Position numbers and translations under genes: made by a program. A DNA stretch of 64,000 nucleotides from G963556115 sp963666605 (lineage in GTDB: Bacteria > Planctomycetota > SZUA-567): NCBI GenBank assembly GCA_965140405.1, contig OZ223208.1, forward strand, positions 2,976,001-3,040,000. The letters are read 5' to 3'. Position 1 is the stretch's first letter. Each line of letters opens with the position of its first letter. Below are positions 54,536 through 63,550 of this stretch, piece by piece. The notes under the pieces were generated by a model that made no database searches, was not told the DNA's origin, and saw only the letters and a program-made list of their open reading frames with translations.

Positions 54536-54738
54536 ATCACATATCAATTTGCAGGGGTATAGCCTATTTATCTAGTTTTTGTTTTTAGCAACAAATCTTT
54601 TTAACTAGTACTAACAATAGTCTTTAATGCAATGAAGTCGCTAAAATCGAGAAGTCGCATAAGTTGTAAATTAAGAATATAAAATAGCTTGAATTGACCT
54701 TAGGAAACATTTAGTAACTCCTAGCAGGTCTTTTTTTG
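54536..54738 (+). ncRNA. Candidate small RNA or attenuated leader before the TAXI-TRAP genes
   Basis: Bounded by a good promoter and a terminator-like hairpin with a T-run, giving about 200 bases with no ribosome site or ORF. It matches no RNA family that I recognise (no T-box, 6S or known riboswitch core). It could be a stand-alone sRNA or the regulatory leader of the transporter. Boundaries are estimates. Confidence 0.35.
54697..54738 (+). terminator. Terminator or attenuator in the TAXI leader
   Basis: Stem of GACCT/AGGTC and AGGA/TCCT with a small internal bulge, followed by seven T (54732-54738). It ends 80 bases before the TAXI gene ATG, so it either ends a separate RNA or controls readthrough. 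Confidence 0.65.
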
Positions 54739-54818
54739 TTAAGCAATAAGATAATTTATACCTAACTGCAGGTATACAGTTTTTTGTGTTCACTTTTCTT
54801 ATATAAAAGGAGCGAATA

Positions 54819-55790
54819 ATGAAGTTCATGTCAACACTTTTGGTTGCCCTATGTTTAATGGTAATCGCTGTTCCAGCAAATGCTGCTGAATTCATCACAA
54901 TCGGTACTGGTGGAGTAACAGGCGTATACTACCCTACTGGTGGCGCAGTTGCCAGACTTGTTAAAGAAGCGACAGATGGAAAGATTCGAGCATCGGTAGA
55001 ATCTACAGGCGGTTCTGTTTATAATATTAATAATGTTATTTCAGGAGACCTAAACCTAGGTTTTGCACAATCAGACAGACAGTTCCAAGCTGTAAAAGGT
55101 CTTGCTGAATGGGAAGGCAAACCACAAGATAGCCTACGCTTCCTATTCTCTCTACACCCAGAAGTAGTTACTCTTGTTGCTGCCGACGATGCAAACATCA
55201 ATAGCCTTGAAGACCTAAAAGGCAAGGTTGTTAATATCGGTAACCCAGGATCAGGACAACGTCATAACGCTATTCAAATTCTTGAAGCTGTAGGAATTGA
55301 TCCAGAAAATGACATCAAGGCAGAAGGCCTAAATGCTGCAGAATGTGCAAAGATGATTCAAGACGGTAGAATTGATGCATACTTCTACACAGTTGGCCAC
55401 CCTGCTGGTTCTTTCAAGGAAGCTTCTGCGGGTAAACGCAAGGTTCACATAGTTGCGATAAAAGGTCCTGAGATCAATAAACTTCTAGAATCTATGCCTT
55501 ATTTTGCATCAACTAAACTCCCTGTCAAAAAGCTCTACCCAAATATGACAAATACAACAGATACAGTTACTAGTATTGGCATGCTTACTACAATCGTATG
55601 CTCTGCTAACGAGAGTGAAGATACTATGTACACAACAGTAAAAGCTGTATTTGACAACCTTGACAAACTAAAAAAGCTCCACCCTGCCCTAGCCAACCTA
55701 GACGCTGAAACAATGGCTAAAGATGGTAAGTCCGCTCCATATCATGCAGGAGCAGCAAAGTACTTCAAGGAAGCAGGAATCATAAAATAG
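54819..55790 (+). CDS. TAXI family TRAP transporter substrate-binding protein
   Basis: 323 residues. Signal peptide TLLVALCLMVIAVPANA, cleaved before AEFIT. The TAXI signature follows: ITIGTGGVTGVYYPTGGAVA, STGGSVYNINNVISGDLNLG and FAQSDRQFQAVKG. Later pieces, VNIGNPGSGQRHNAIQILEA and GRIDAYFYTVGHPAGSFKE, are also typical. It captures a dicarboxylate, amino acid or related solute in the periplasm for the fused permease encoded next. AAGGAG 7 bases upstream sets the start. The terminator between it and the permease implies more binding protein than permease. Ligand not predictable by eye. Confidence 0.95.
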   Translation: MKFMSTLLVALCLMVIAVPANAAEFITIGTGGVTGVYYPTGGAVARLVKEATDGKIRASVESTGGSVYNINNVISGDLNLGFAQSDRQFQAVKGLAEWEGKPQDSLRFLFSLHPEVVTLVAADDANINSLEDLKGKVVNIGNPGSGQRHNAIQILEAVGIDPENDIKAEGLNAAECAKMIQDGRIDAYFYTVGHPAGSFKEASAGKRKVHIVAIKGPEINKLLESMPYFASTKLPVKKLYPNMTNTTDTVTSIGMLTTIVCSANESEDTMYTTVKAVFDNLDKLKKLHPALANLDAETMAKDGKSAPYHAGAAKYFKEAGIIK

Positions 55791-55800
55791 TTTTTTATCC

Positions 55801-55837
55801 ATAGGATAGGCTCTAGCAGCCTATCCTATGTCTTTTT
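55801..55837 (+). terminator. Partial terminator between TAXI protein and permease genes
   Basis: Perfect 12-bp stem ATAGGATAGGCT with AGCCTATCCTAT, 5-base loop, then GTCTTTTT. It lies 10 bases after the binding-protein stop and 80 bases before the permease; partial readthrough would set the ratio of the two products. Confidence 0.85.
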
Positions 55838-55917
55838 CCAACAAAATATAGCCATTAGAAGTAAATACCCTATATAGTAGGAGTATCCATTCAACTAAAA
55901 TAGAAAACACGAATATT

Positions 55918-58083
55918 ATGAATAAGAAACATCCAGACAATCATTACTTTGAATCTGATGAAGATTTTTCCCATAGCACATCGGCTGAAAGTATACTTGA
56001 AGAGCACGAAGCGGTAGCTCGCGAGCATAAAGGTACTGTAAAATGGGTTACAGGAGGTGTAGCTCTTTGTTGGACACTATTTCAGCTTGCCCTTCCTGAG
56101 TACTTACTACTAAACAGTGCATTTATTCGCGCGATTCACCTTGCTTTCGCCCTATCTCTGGCATTTCTATCATTTCCAATGCTTAAGAAATTAAAGCCGA
56201 AAAGTTTGAGCTGCCTCTGGGCAACAAATAAACTTCCAATCATCGATATACTTTTTGCATTACTCGCAATTTGCTGCACTATGTACATGGTAGTATACTA
56301 TGAAGATATCGCTTCACGTATGGGCAATCCTACCACTATTGATATGCTCATGGGCGGAGGTATTATCCTACTGCTACTGGAAGGCTGCAGGCGTGCTCTA
56401 GGGTGGCCGCTTACAATTCTTGCCCTGCTATTTATGCTTTACTGCAACTTTGCTCAGTCCTCATTCATCCCAGATGCCATGCAGTTTAGATCTCGAAGTC
56501 TTTCGTATATTGTGAGCAAAATTGCTATCGGTACTGATGGCATTTTCGGTATTCCACTAGATGTTTCAGCAAATATGGTATTCCTATTTGTATTATTCGG
56601 CTCAATCCTTGAGAAATCAGGAGGCGGCGAGTTCTTTGTAAACCTAGCTTTCAGCCTACTAGGTCGCTATAGAGGTGGTCCAGCAAAGGCGGCTGTACTA
56701 GCAAGCGGTCTTACAGGTATGGTCTCAGGTTCTAGTATTGCTAATACTGTGACTACTGGTATGTTTACCATTCCACTGATGAAGAAGGCAGGCTACCCTG
56801 CTGAGAAGGCAGCAGCAGTAGAAGTTGCCGCCAGTACCAATGGTCAGCTAATGCCACCAATCATGGGCGCAGCGGCATTTATCATTGCAGAATACTGTAG
56901 CCTCACCTACTTTGAAGTACTTAGAGCAGCTATAATTCCTGCGGTAGCATCATATATTGCTCTTATCTATATTACCCATTTAGAAGCTTGCAAATTAGGG
57001 CTTAAAGGTCTACCTAAGGAAGAACTACCAAACTTTTTCGAAGTTCTATTCTCTGGTTTACACTTTTTACTCCCAATAATTATAATGCTTTATGAACTCA
57101 TTATTGAGCGACGCTCGCCAGAGCTTGCTGCTTTTAGGGCGATATTATTCCTCTGTGTGCTAATTGTCATAAGAAATTGTTACAAATGTGTGGTAGAAAA
57201 GAAGGGCGGACTCAAAGCAGGCCTAATTAAATCAGCAAAAGAACTTATCGCCAGTATGATCGGTGGTGCAAGAAATATGATAACTATCGGTGTTGCCGTT
57301 GCAGCTGCGGGTATAATTGTTGGTTCTGTAACTATGGGTTCAGGGCAGTTGATTGTTGATGCTGTCGACCACTTTGCAGATAACAGCATAATTGCAATCT
57401 TGCTACTTTCTGGTTTTGCTTCACTTATTCTAGGAATGGGACTACCTACGACCGCTACTTATATCGTAATGGCGTCACTAACGGCAGGCATTATCACTCA
57501 ACTTGCTGGTGACTCTGGTATCATTATCCCAATGCTAGCAGCTCACCTCTTTGTATTCTACTTCGGTATTCTTGCTGATGATACCCCGCCTGTAGGTCTC
57601 GCTGCATACGCAGCTGCAGCCATTGCTAAGAGCCATCCACTCAAGACAGGTCTGCAAGGGTTCTTATACGATTTACGTACAGCCATACTTCCATTTATGT
57701 TCGTCTTCAATACCGAGTTCCTACTCTTAAAACTTGATGGAGACACATGGGTCAATATTGGAGGATTTTGGAATATTTCATACATCTTTGGAGCAGCATT
57801 ACTAACGATGTTCTTATTCTGTATTATCACTCAGCGCTTCTGTTTCACAAATATCAAGTGGTACCAAACATACGAATACCTATTACTAATTGTACCATGC
57901 CTAGTCTTTGCTTGGCCTGAATACTTGATGAAGCATTATATGTTTATGAACCGTACCCAGTGGAATTTCGCCGCTATGGGAATACTTGGTATCTTCATTA
58001 TCAGCCAGTTATTCTGGAAAGCCACAAGAACAGAAGGCTCCAAGCTTGGCGATTGGCTCCGTATGCGCTTTCCGCCAGTTTAA
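55918..58083 (+). CDS. TRAP transporter fused permease (4TM and 12TM)
   Basis: 721 residues, about 18 membrane segments. The first part is the small DctQ-like unit; the second the large DctM-like unit with the family motifs GSSIANTVTTGMFTIPLMKK, NGQLMPPIMGAAAFIIAEY, LGMGLPTTATYIVMAS and ADDTPPVGLAAYAAAAIA. It moves the solute with Na ions after delivery by the TAXI protein. The N-terminal 30 residues are acidic and cytoplasmic. No ribosome site is visible near the ATG (GGAG is 37 bases away), suggesting weak translation relative to the binding protein. It ends at a strong bidirectional terminator. Confidence 0.94.
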   Translation: MNKKHPDNHYFESDEDFSHSTSAESILEEHEAVAREHKGTVKWVTGGVALCWTLFQLALPEYLLLNSAFIRAIHLAFALSLAFLSFPMLKKLKPKSLSCLWATNKLPIIDILFALLAICCTMYMVVYYEDIASRMGNPTTIDMLMGGGIILLLLEGCRRALGWPLTILALLFMLYCNFAQSSFIPDAMQFRSRSLSYIVSKIAIGTDGIFGIPLDVSANMVFLFVLFGSILEKSGGGEFFVNLAFSLLGRYRGGPAKAAVLASGLTGMVSGSSIANTVTTGMFTIPLMKKAGYPAEKAAAVEVAASTNGQLMPPIMGAAAFIIAEYCSLTYFEVLRAAIIPAVASYIALIYITHLEACKLGLKGLPKEELPNFFEVLFSGLHFLLPIIIMLYELIIERRSPELAAFRAILFLCVLIVIRNCYKCVVEKKGGLKAGLIKSAKELIASMIGGARNMITIGVAVAAAGIIVGSVTMGSGQLIVDAVDHFADNSIIAILLLSGFASLILGMGLPTTATYIVMASLTAGIITQLAGDSGIIIPMLAAHLFVFYFGILADDTPPVGLAAYAAAAIAKSHPLKTGLQGFLYDLRTAILPFMFVFNTEFLLLKLDGDTWVNIGGFWNISYIFGAALLTMFLFCIITQRFCFTNIKWYQTYEYLLLIVPCLVFAWPEYLMKHYMFMNRTQWNFAAMGILGIFIISQLFWKATRTEGSKLGDWLRMRFPPV

Positions 58084-58104
58084 TAAGAACTAACATCAAT
58101 TTAT

Positions 58105-58143
58105 AATAACAATGGAGACAGATAAGCTGTCTCCATTGTTATT
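58105..58143. terminator. Bidirectional terminator between convergent transport genes
   Basis: Perfect 17-bp stem AATAACAATGGAGACAG with its complement and a 5-base loop, with T-rich flanks on both strands. It separates the TRAP permease (plus) and the sodium symporter (minus). Confidence 0.88.
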
Positions 58144-58169
58144 TAAATATATAAAAAGAATAACCGTTT

Positions 58170-59699
58170 CTATTTAAGTGGCCTCCTACAACAGTAATCC
58201 AACTTGTCTTGATAATCCCCTTTACCGAGAGCACCCGCAATAACACTGATCAGGTATATCGCACCCATTGTAACCAGAAGATTTATAGCAGCATAATAGT
58301 GTAAAGCGATTCCACCTACCCAAACACTAAAGTATATAGAGAAGGCAAAACCAACCAACCCTCCCCAGAGCGCACCTACTGAATTTGCTCTCTTAGAGAA
58401 CATAGCAAGAATAAAGAGCGCCAGCAGTGGGCTACCCAAAGCATTCACTATCTGATTTACAATTACAAAGAGGCTCTTTGTCTGTCCTACCAATGTCACC
58501 AAGATCAATCCAGATGAAATACAGATAATCCCGAATATAGAGACCACGAGTATTCCAGAGAACTCTTTTTTTTCCTGCTTTCCCATAAAAATAGGCAGGA
58601 CATCAGTAACAAACGAATTTGTACACGCATTGATTCCAGAATCTATACTCGACATAGTTGCCGCAAGAAGTCCAGAAACAACCAACCCAAATACCCCAGC
58701 AGGCAAACTCTTGATTGTCACGATAAACTCTTTCATTGCTATCGTTTTACGCTTTGATACAGGTAACGCATTCAAGTCAATCGAGTCGAGAGTACCACTA
58801 CCAACTGCATGAACATACACAGCGATACCGAATAATACTAGAAGTGAAAGAGCTACAAACGCAGCAGTAGCATTGAGCCAAATACCTTTCTGCGCCGCCT
58901 GCAAACTTTTAGCTGTAAAGTACCGCTGAACTACTACCTGATCCGCTCCATACCGAGTAAGAAAAGCTACCGTAACTCCAACCAACCCACTCCAAAAGCT
59001 TATTCTAATATGTGGGTCAAATGAGAAGTATGCAGGATCAAACGGGTAGAGCGGTTTCAACCTGCCACCACTGTACGCAACATCTAAAAAGTTTTCTGCA
59101 CCGATACTCTGCTGAGCAACATATAGTCCTACGACAATCCCACCAAATAAAACTACAAACTGCAGACAATCCGTCCACATGACAGCTCTTATACCTCCGA
59201 GACTAGTATACACTGTAGCGACAACTCCAGCGATAAGAATAACATAGTATATATTTATACCTGACATTTTACTAAGTAACATCCCAGCAGCATACAGAGC
59301 CGTTGCCATCCAAAATACTCTCCATACGATAAAGACTACACTTGCCAGAATCCTCACCTTGACTGAGAATCTCAACTCAAAGTACTCATAAACACTACTA
59401 AGTCTCAGCTTGTAGAAGAATGGCATCCATATTTTGCTAACAATAAATGCAGCTAAAAAGAATACAGGTAAAGAGATAATAACGTATAGACCGTTTGCAA
59501 ATACCTCTGTGGGTAGAGCCATATAGTTGACAACACTGAACACCGTAACCATGACTGACAGCCCTATTGTCACCCACCCCATACTCCTGCCAGCCAGAAA
59601 AAAATCTAGCTTTGTCTTATCATGCTTTCTAAAATATACTCCGAGAGCAAGAACCAAGAGTAGATACATCCCCATTATATAATAATCAATACTTTGCAA
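58170..59699 (-). CDS. Sodium:solute symporter (SSS family)
   Basis: About 509 residues with 13-14 membrane segments of the SSS family. LQSIDYYIMGMYLLLVLALG opens the first helix; FFLAGRSMGWVTIGLSVMVT, YMALPTEVFANGLY and SVYEYFELRF follow, as in SGLT-like members; the Na-site helix near GLLAATMSSIDSGINACTNS is intact. It imports a sugar, polyol or other solute with Na ions. The start is uncertain: TTG at 59699 has GGGAG 8 bases upstream; GTG at 59705 and TTG at 59732 are also in frame. It lies upstream of nothing on its strand but beside the XylR/AraC regulator, which may control it. Substrate unknown. Confidence 0.9.
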   Translation of the reverse strand: MQSIDYYIMGMYLLLVLALGVYFRKHDKTKLDFFLAGRSMGWVTIGLSVMVTVFSVVNYMALPTEVFANGLYVIISLPVFFLAAFIVSKIWMPFFYKLRLSSVYEYFELRFSVKVRILASVVFIVWRVFWMATALYAAGMLLSKMSGINIYYVILIAGVVATVYTSLGGIRAVMWTDCLQFVVLFGGIVVGLYVAQQSIGAENFLDVAYSGGRLKPLYPFDPAYFSFDPHIRISFWSGLVGVTVAFLTRYGADQVVVQRYFTAKSLQAAQKGIWLNATAAFVALSLLVLFGIAVYVHAVGSGTLDSIDLNALPVSKRKTIAMKEFIVTIKSLPAGVFGLVVSGLLAATMSSIDSGINACTNSFVTDVLPIFMGKQEKKEFSGILVVSIFGIICISSGLILVTLVGQTKSLFVIVNQIVNALGSPLLALFILAMFSKRANSVGALWGGLVGFAFSIYFSVWVGGIALHYYAAINLLVTMGAIYLISVIAGALGKGDYQDKLDYCCRRPLK

Positions 59700-59782
59700 A
59701 TTCACTACTCCCACTCTTAAATATGCTTTCAATTTCCAACTAAATAATCAAGGTTATTGAAATATCCATTCGATGCAAGCAT

Positions 59783-59821
59783 AAAAAAGCCCTCAGAAAC
59801 AGCCTGGAGGTTACTGAGGGC
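59783..59821 (-). terminator. Terminator of the AraC/XylR gene
   Basis: 8-bp stem CTGAGGGC with GCCCTCAG, with an extra inner stem, followed on the minus strand by TTTTTTA. It lies 30 bases past the regulator stop. Confidence 0.82.
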
Positions 59822-59850
59822 ACCATAAATTCATTGATAAATACTAAAAG

Positions 59851-60978
59851 TTACTTACTACCTCTAAATTCCATAGGGGTCTTATTAAACTCCTTCATAA
59901 AGACAGCATGGAATCGTTGAGGAGAGCTAAAACCACATGCCTCTGCAATAACAGCAGCAGGTGTAGTACTCTCCAGAAGCATATGCATAGCCTTTTGTAG
60001 CCTAGTATTCTTGATCTCTTCATGTATAGTAGTTGAAAGAGCTTCACGGAATCTCTTCTCAAGTGCTCTTCTACCAACAGAAGAGTTCTTTACTACATCT
60101 GAAACATTTATACCCAGAAATGCATTTTCATGAATGTACTGTACAGATTGACGAACAATTTCATCACTTGTAATAATTGTATTTGAAGATGCTCTTAACA
60201 CTAGGGTCTTTGGAGGGATCTCTAGTGCTACCGGCTCTGTATACTCACCCGACATCATCCTTCCAAGTACAGCAGCCGCTTCATACCCAATACGTTCACA
60301 GTCACAAGGGATACTACTAAGTGATGGATCAGAAAGTTCACAAAGCACATCCTCATTATCTACACCTATAACAGCTACCTCATGAGGCACAACAATACCT
60401 TCCTCTTTACAAAGGTCTGTAATACGAACCCCTATAGTATCATTCGCAGCCATAATACCTACAGGTTTTTTGAGCCCAGTTATAAACCTTTTCAAGCTCA
60501 CATTTTCAATAGGATTTTCCCATGTCTCAAGACTAAGGTCAAAGTAATCCAGCTCAATCTCAGACTCTGCCAATTTGTCTCTAAATCCTTCATAGCGCTT
60601 TAATGCCCAATGAGCCTCAGGAACACCGCAGTATGCAAAATTTGTACAACCACAAGCCAGCAGATGCTTCCCAGCGATCTGCCCAGAGTCATAGTCACCA
60701 TTTGTCACCATTGAAAAACCATAGTCGACAGCTCCAGCGACATCTACAGCAGGGAGTCCTTTCTCACGCAGACTTTCTGCTTCTTCCAGTCCATGTAAAA
60801 TAGCGATTACACCATCGCCTTCCCACTGTTTTATATCCAGAAACTCTCCAAGCGTAAAACCGCGTCCAAATAGCTTCCATGCTCCTACCTCTTTTGAATA
60901 CCTTATGACTCCACGAGCAATTCCATGCTCGTAATCACTTTTAATATCAAGTAGTAGGGCGATTCTTTTCTGCCTCAT
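59851..60978 (-). CDS. AraC-family regulator with XylR-type sugar-sensing domain
   Basis: 375 residues. The N-terminal two thirds form a PBP1-type sugar-binding domain as in E. coli XylR: RIALLLDIKSDYEHGIARGV, IAILHGLEEAESLREKGLPA, NGDYDSGQIAGKHLLACG, GIMAANDTIGVRITDLC and IGVDNEDVLCELSDPSLSSI. The C-terminal 100 residues are an AraC helix-turn-helix pair (VSDVVKNSSVGRRALEKRF and EACGFSSPQRFHAVFMKEF). It likely activates the divergent dehydrogenase gene, in front of which a palindrome and promoter lie, and perhaps the symporter. GAGGA 8 bases upstream sets the start. The ligand is probably a sugar or polyol, by analogy. Confidence 0.9.
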   Translation of the reverse strand: MRQKRIALLLDIKSDYEHGIARGVIRYSKEVGAWKLFGRGFTLGEFLDIKQWEGDGVIAILHGLEEAESLREKGLPAVDVAGAVDYGFSMVTNGDYDSGQIAGKHLLACGCTNFAYCGVPEAHWALKRYEGFRDKLAESEIELDYFDLSLETWENPIENVSLKRFITGLKKPVGIMAANDTIGVRITDLCKEEGIVVPHEVAVIGVDNEDVLCELSDPSLSSIPCDCERIGYEAAAVLGRMMSGEYTEPVALEIPPKTLVLRASSNTIITSDEIVRQSVQYIHENAFLGINVSDVVKNSSVGRRALEKRFREALSTTIHEEIKNTRLQKAMHMLLESTTPAAVIAEACGFSSPQRFHAVFMKEFNKTPMEFRGSK

Positions 60979-61180
60979 GATATTATTCCTCTATATAATA
61001 AAATTAATGTAGCTTAAAAATGATTCAATCCATTTTGCACACAGTAATTTTCTTTTTTTCACTGCCAATGTTCGCTATTAAAAAGCTCTCTATTATTTAT
61101 TGTCACTATTTTCTAATAATTACGGCAAAATTTTAATCAAAATAGCCAAAATGCGACTTTAACGTAAAACAATAATAAAC

Positions 61181-61197
61181 ATTCGTATAATACGAAT
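61181..61197. promoter_or_regulatory. Perfect palindrome next to the dehydrogenase promoter
   Basis: ATTCGTAT-A-ATACGAAT, arms of 8 bases around one centre base. Its last base touches the -35 box at 61197. Position fits control of the dehydrogenase gene by the adjacent regulator or another protein. Confidence 0.65.
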
Positions 61198-61225
61198 TGC
61201 ATAAGAAAAAAACAAGATGTATACT
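61197..61225 (+). promoter_or_regulatory. Promoter of the zinc dehydrogenase gene
   Basis: TTGCAT (61197-61202), 17-base spacer, TATACT (61220-61225), 75 bases before the ATG at 61300. Confidence 0.65.
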
Positions 61226-61299
61226 GAAATTAGAGTAAAAACAATTATAATATTTTAAAGTAGTATTATTAGTCTATTAAATAATAAAGGAGAAGCAAA

Positions 61300-62355
61300 A
61301 TGGTAGAAATGATGACAGGTGCATACCTTCCTGGAAATTCAACAGTAGTATTCAAAGAACTTGAGATTCCAACTCCAGGTCATGGTGAAGTGCTTATCCA
61401 AACAGGTGCATCAACAATTTGCGGTAGTGATATCCGCTGTATCTATAGAGAGCACCTAGGTAAGGGTCCTGAAGGTTACCAAAATAAGGTCTGTGGACAC
61501 GAACCAGCAGGTAAGATCATTAGCGCTGGACCAGGCTGTAGACGTTTTGGTGAAGGCGACAGAGTCGCACTCTACCATATCTCTGGTTGCGGTGTATGTA
61601 ATGACTGTCGTCGTGGCTATATGATCAGCTGCACTAGCCCACTACGTGCTGCATACGGCTGGCAAAGAGACGGCGGAAACGCTCCATACATCCTAGCCGA
61701 AGAGAAGGACTGTATTCTACTCCCTGACTCGCTATCATATGAAGATGGTTCATGTGTTGCATGCGGTTACGGCACGACCTTTGAAGCGATTATGAAGGTT
61801 GGAGTTAGCGGTCTTGATAGAGTACTTGTTGTTGGTCTTGGACCAGTTGGTATGGCATGTTTGCAACTTGCAAAAGCGATGGGTGCGAGTAAGACAATCG
61901 GTGTTGACGTCACCAAGTCACGTTGTGATATTGTTAAAAAGCTCGGTCTTGCTGACGAAGTTCTTTGTGGTAGCGGTGATGAAGTAGTAAACCAGATCAG
62001 AGATCTTACAGGTGGTCACGGTTGTGAGAAGTCATTCGACTGCTCAGCTCACCCAGCTGGTCGTCTAGTTGCTATCCAGGGTGCTCGTAAATGGGGTAAA
62101 ATCGCATTTGTAGGAGAAGGTGGCCCAGTATCCTTCGAACCAAGCCGTGACATCATCCACGACCAAAAGACAATCTACGGTTCATGGGTAACAAACATTC
62201 AGAACATGGAACTTCTTGTAGAGAAGCTTGATGAATGGAAGATCAACCCAGATATCACCGTTACAAACAGATTCAAACTTGAAGATGCAAGCGAAGCATA
62301 TGCTCTTATGGCAAGTGGTGAATGCGGCAAGGTCGCTATCACTTTCGATATCTAA
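61300..62355 (+). CDS. Zinc-dependent medium-chain alcohol/polyol dehydrogenase
   Basis: 351 residues, MDR family. Catalytic zinc site: Cys in STICGSDIRC near 41, His-Glu in VCGHEPAG near 67. The structural zinc has the four-Cys loop SGCGVCNDCRRGYMISC near 95-111. NAD-site motif VLVVGLGPVGMACLQLAKAM near 182. It oxidises a secondary alcohol of a sugar, polyol or cyclitol to a ketone in the cytoplasm; close relatives include sorbitol, threonine and inosose dehydrogenases. Codon choice (many GGT, CGT, AAG) differs from the neighbours and suggests high expression. AAGGAG 6 bases upstream sets the start. Substrate not settled. Confidence 0.9.
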   Translation: MVEMMTGAYLPGNSTVVFKELEIPTPGHGEVLIQTGASTICGSDIRCIYREHLGKGPEGYQNKVCGHEPAGKIISAGPGCRRFGEGDRVALYHISGCGVCNDCRRGYMISCTSPLRAAYGWQRDGGNAPYILAEEKDCILLPDSLSYEDGSCVACGYGTTFEAIMKVGVSGLDRVLVVGLGPVGMACLQLAKAMGASKTIGVDVTKSRCDIVKKLGLADEVLCGSGDEVVNQIRDLTGGHGCEKSFDCSAHPAGRLVAIQGARKWGKIAFVGEGGPVSFEPSRDIIHDQKTIYGSWVTNIQNMELLVEKLDEWKINPDITVTNRFKLEDASEAYALMASGECGKVAITFDI

Positions 62356-62374
62356 GCTCAGCAATATTAAAATA

Positions 62375-62419
62375 ATATTCAAAGCAGAACTCCTATAATT
62401 GGAGTTCTGCTTTGAATAT
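62375..62419. terminator. Bidirectional terminator between dehydrogenase and LacI gene
   Basis: Perfect 19-bp stem (left arm ATATTCAAAGCAGAACTCC, right arm its complement) and 7-base loop. T-rich tracts on both sides. It separates convergent genes. Confidence 0.88.
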
Positions 62420-62447
62420 ACCCAAAATACATACAAGCTACTTCACA

Positions 62448-63485
62448 TTACTTATCTTCGTTGTTTTTTCTAGAACTCTCACGCACAATAAGATCAACAC
62501 TTATCATACTAACTACCGGCTTACCCTCATTGATATGCTGAATCTTCAAAAATAATTGATCATGCGCTAAGCGCCCTATTTGTACCTTTGAGATATCTAG
62601 AGTCGTAAGAGTCGGACTACACATCTGAGACATAGGAAGGTTGTCAAAGCCAACAATTGCGATATCACCGGGTATTCTAACCCCATACTCCTGTAGAGCC
62701 CGCATACACCCTAATGCCGTAACATCATTTGATGCAAAAGCCGCCTGAGGTAAAGACGCACCCGCCTCCAAATATCTTTTCATATCTTCGTATGCACCTT
62801 CATAAGTACAGTCAACTTTGAAGATCCAGTCTTTATTAACCTTGAACCCATAACGCTGTAAAGCAAGGTAATAAGCTTCTTCTCGGATATAGAAATTTGG
62901 TGTAAAGAGATTCCCGCTGAAGAAGCCCACATTACGATACCCAGCATCTTTAAAGTGTGCTATCGCTTTATAGACCGCTTCACGATTATTCATAGTTACA
63001 TAATCAGCAGGCAAGTCATAGAAGTATGAATCGATAAAGACCATTTCTTTGCCAGTCTCCAAGAGAGTCTTGATATCACTAGACACAAGCTCTGTAGCCA
63101 AAACAATATAACCACTTATTTCGGAATCCTCAGAAATTATTTTAGCAATACTACGAATTGATCTTGTTGAGTCAAAAGCATCTATCTCAACACCTACCTT
63201 ATGGAGGTGAGCCGACTCCATTATCCCTTTTATATAGTCTGCAACAAAGTATTCATGGTTACTATTTAAGATATGTCCATGTCGATATATCTTTAAAAGT
63301 TTTATGGTAGTAGCTTTAGCACTTTTACTACTGTCAGATATATACGGATACTTAAGCTCTTTAGCAACTTCTAGAATTTTGTTCCTAGTGCTTTCGCTTA
63401 CCCCTTGTTTATTATTCAAGGCAATAGAGACAGCTGATACAGATACATTTGCTCTTTCAGCTATCTCTTTTATACCGACTCTCAT
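62448..63485 (-). CDS. LacI-family transcriptional regulator
   Basis: 345 residues. HTH: GIKEIAERANVSVSAVSIAL, then NNKQGVSESTRNKILEVAKE; the hinge follows. The core sugar-binding domain shows AAFASNDVTALGCMRALQEY, VRIPGDIAIVGFDNLPMSQM and SPTLTTLDISK. ATG at 63485 has AGGAG 5 bases upstream; a GTG at 63488 is in frame. It begins 63 bases after the end of the ribokinase-like gene on the same strand, so it may be co-transcribed and control sugar use. A short palindromic TGTATCAATACA lies between them at about 63504. Confidence 0.9.
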   Translation of the reverse strand: MRVGIKEIAERANVSVSAVSIALNNKQGVSESTRNKILEVAKELKYPYISDSSKSAKATTIKLLKIYRHGHILNSNHEYFVADYIKGIMESAHLHKVGVEIDAFDSTRSIRSIAKIISEDSEISGYIVLATELVSSDIKTLLETGKEMVFIDSYFYDLPADYVTMNNREAVYKAIAHFKDAGYRNVGFFSGNLFTPNFYIREEAYYLALQRYGFKVNKDWIFKVDCTYEGAYEDMKRYLEAGASLPQAAFASNDVTALGCMRALQEYGVRIPGDIAIVGFDNLPMSQMCSPTLTTLDISKVQIGRLAHDQLFLKIQHINEGKPVVSMISVDLIVRESSRKNNEDK

Positions 63486-63550
63486 CACGACTCCTACACT
63501 TTATGTATCAATACACAAAATATCAAAGTGCATATTCTATCAAAATAGCA

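Noticed and set aside
54400..54588. 62-codon plus-strand frame
   Set aside because: Runs through a good promoter (54502-54529), no ribosome site, AT-driven residues.
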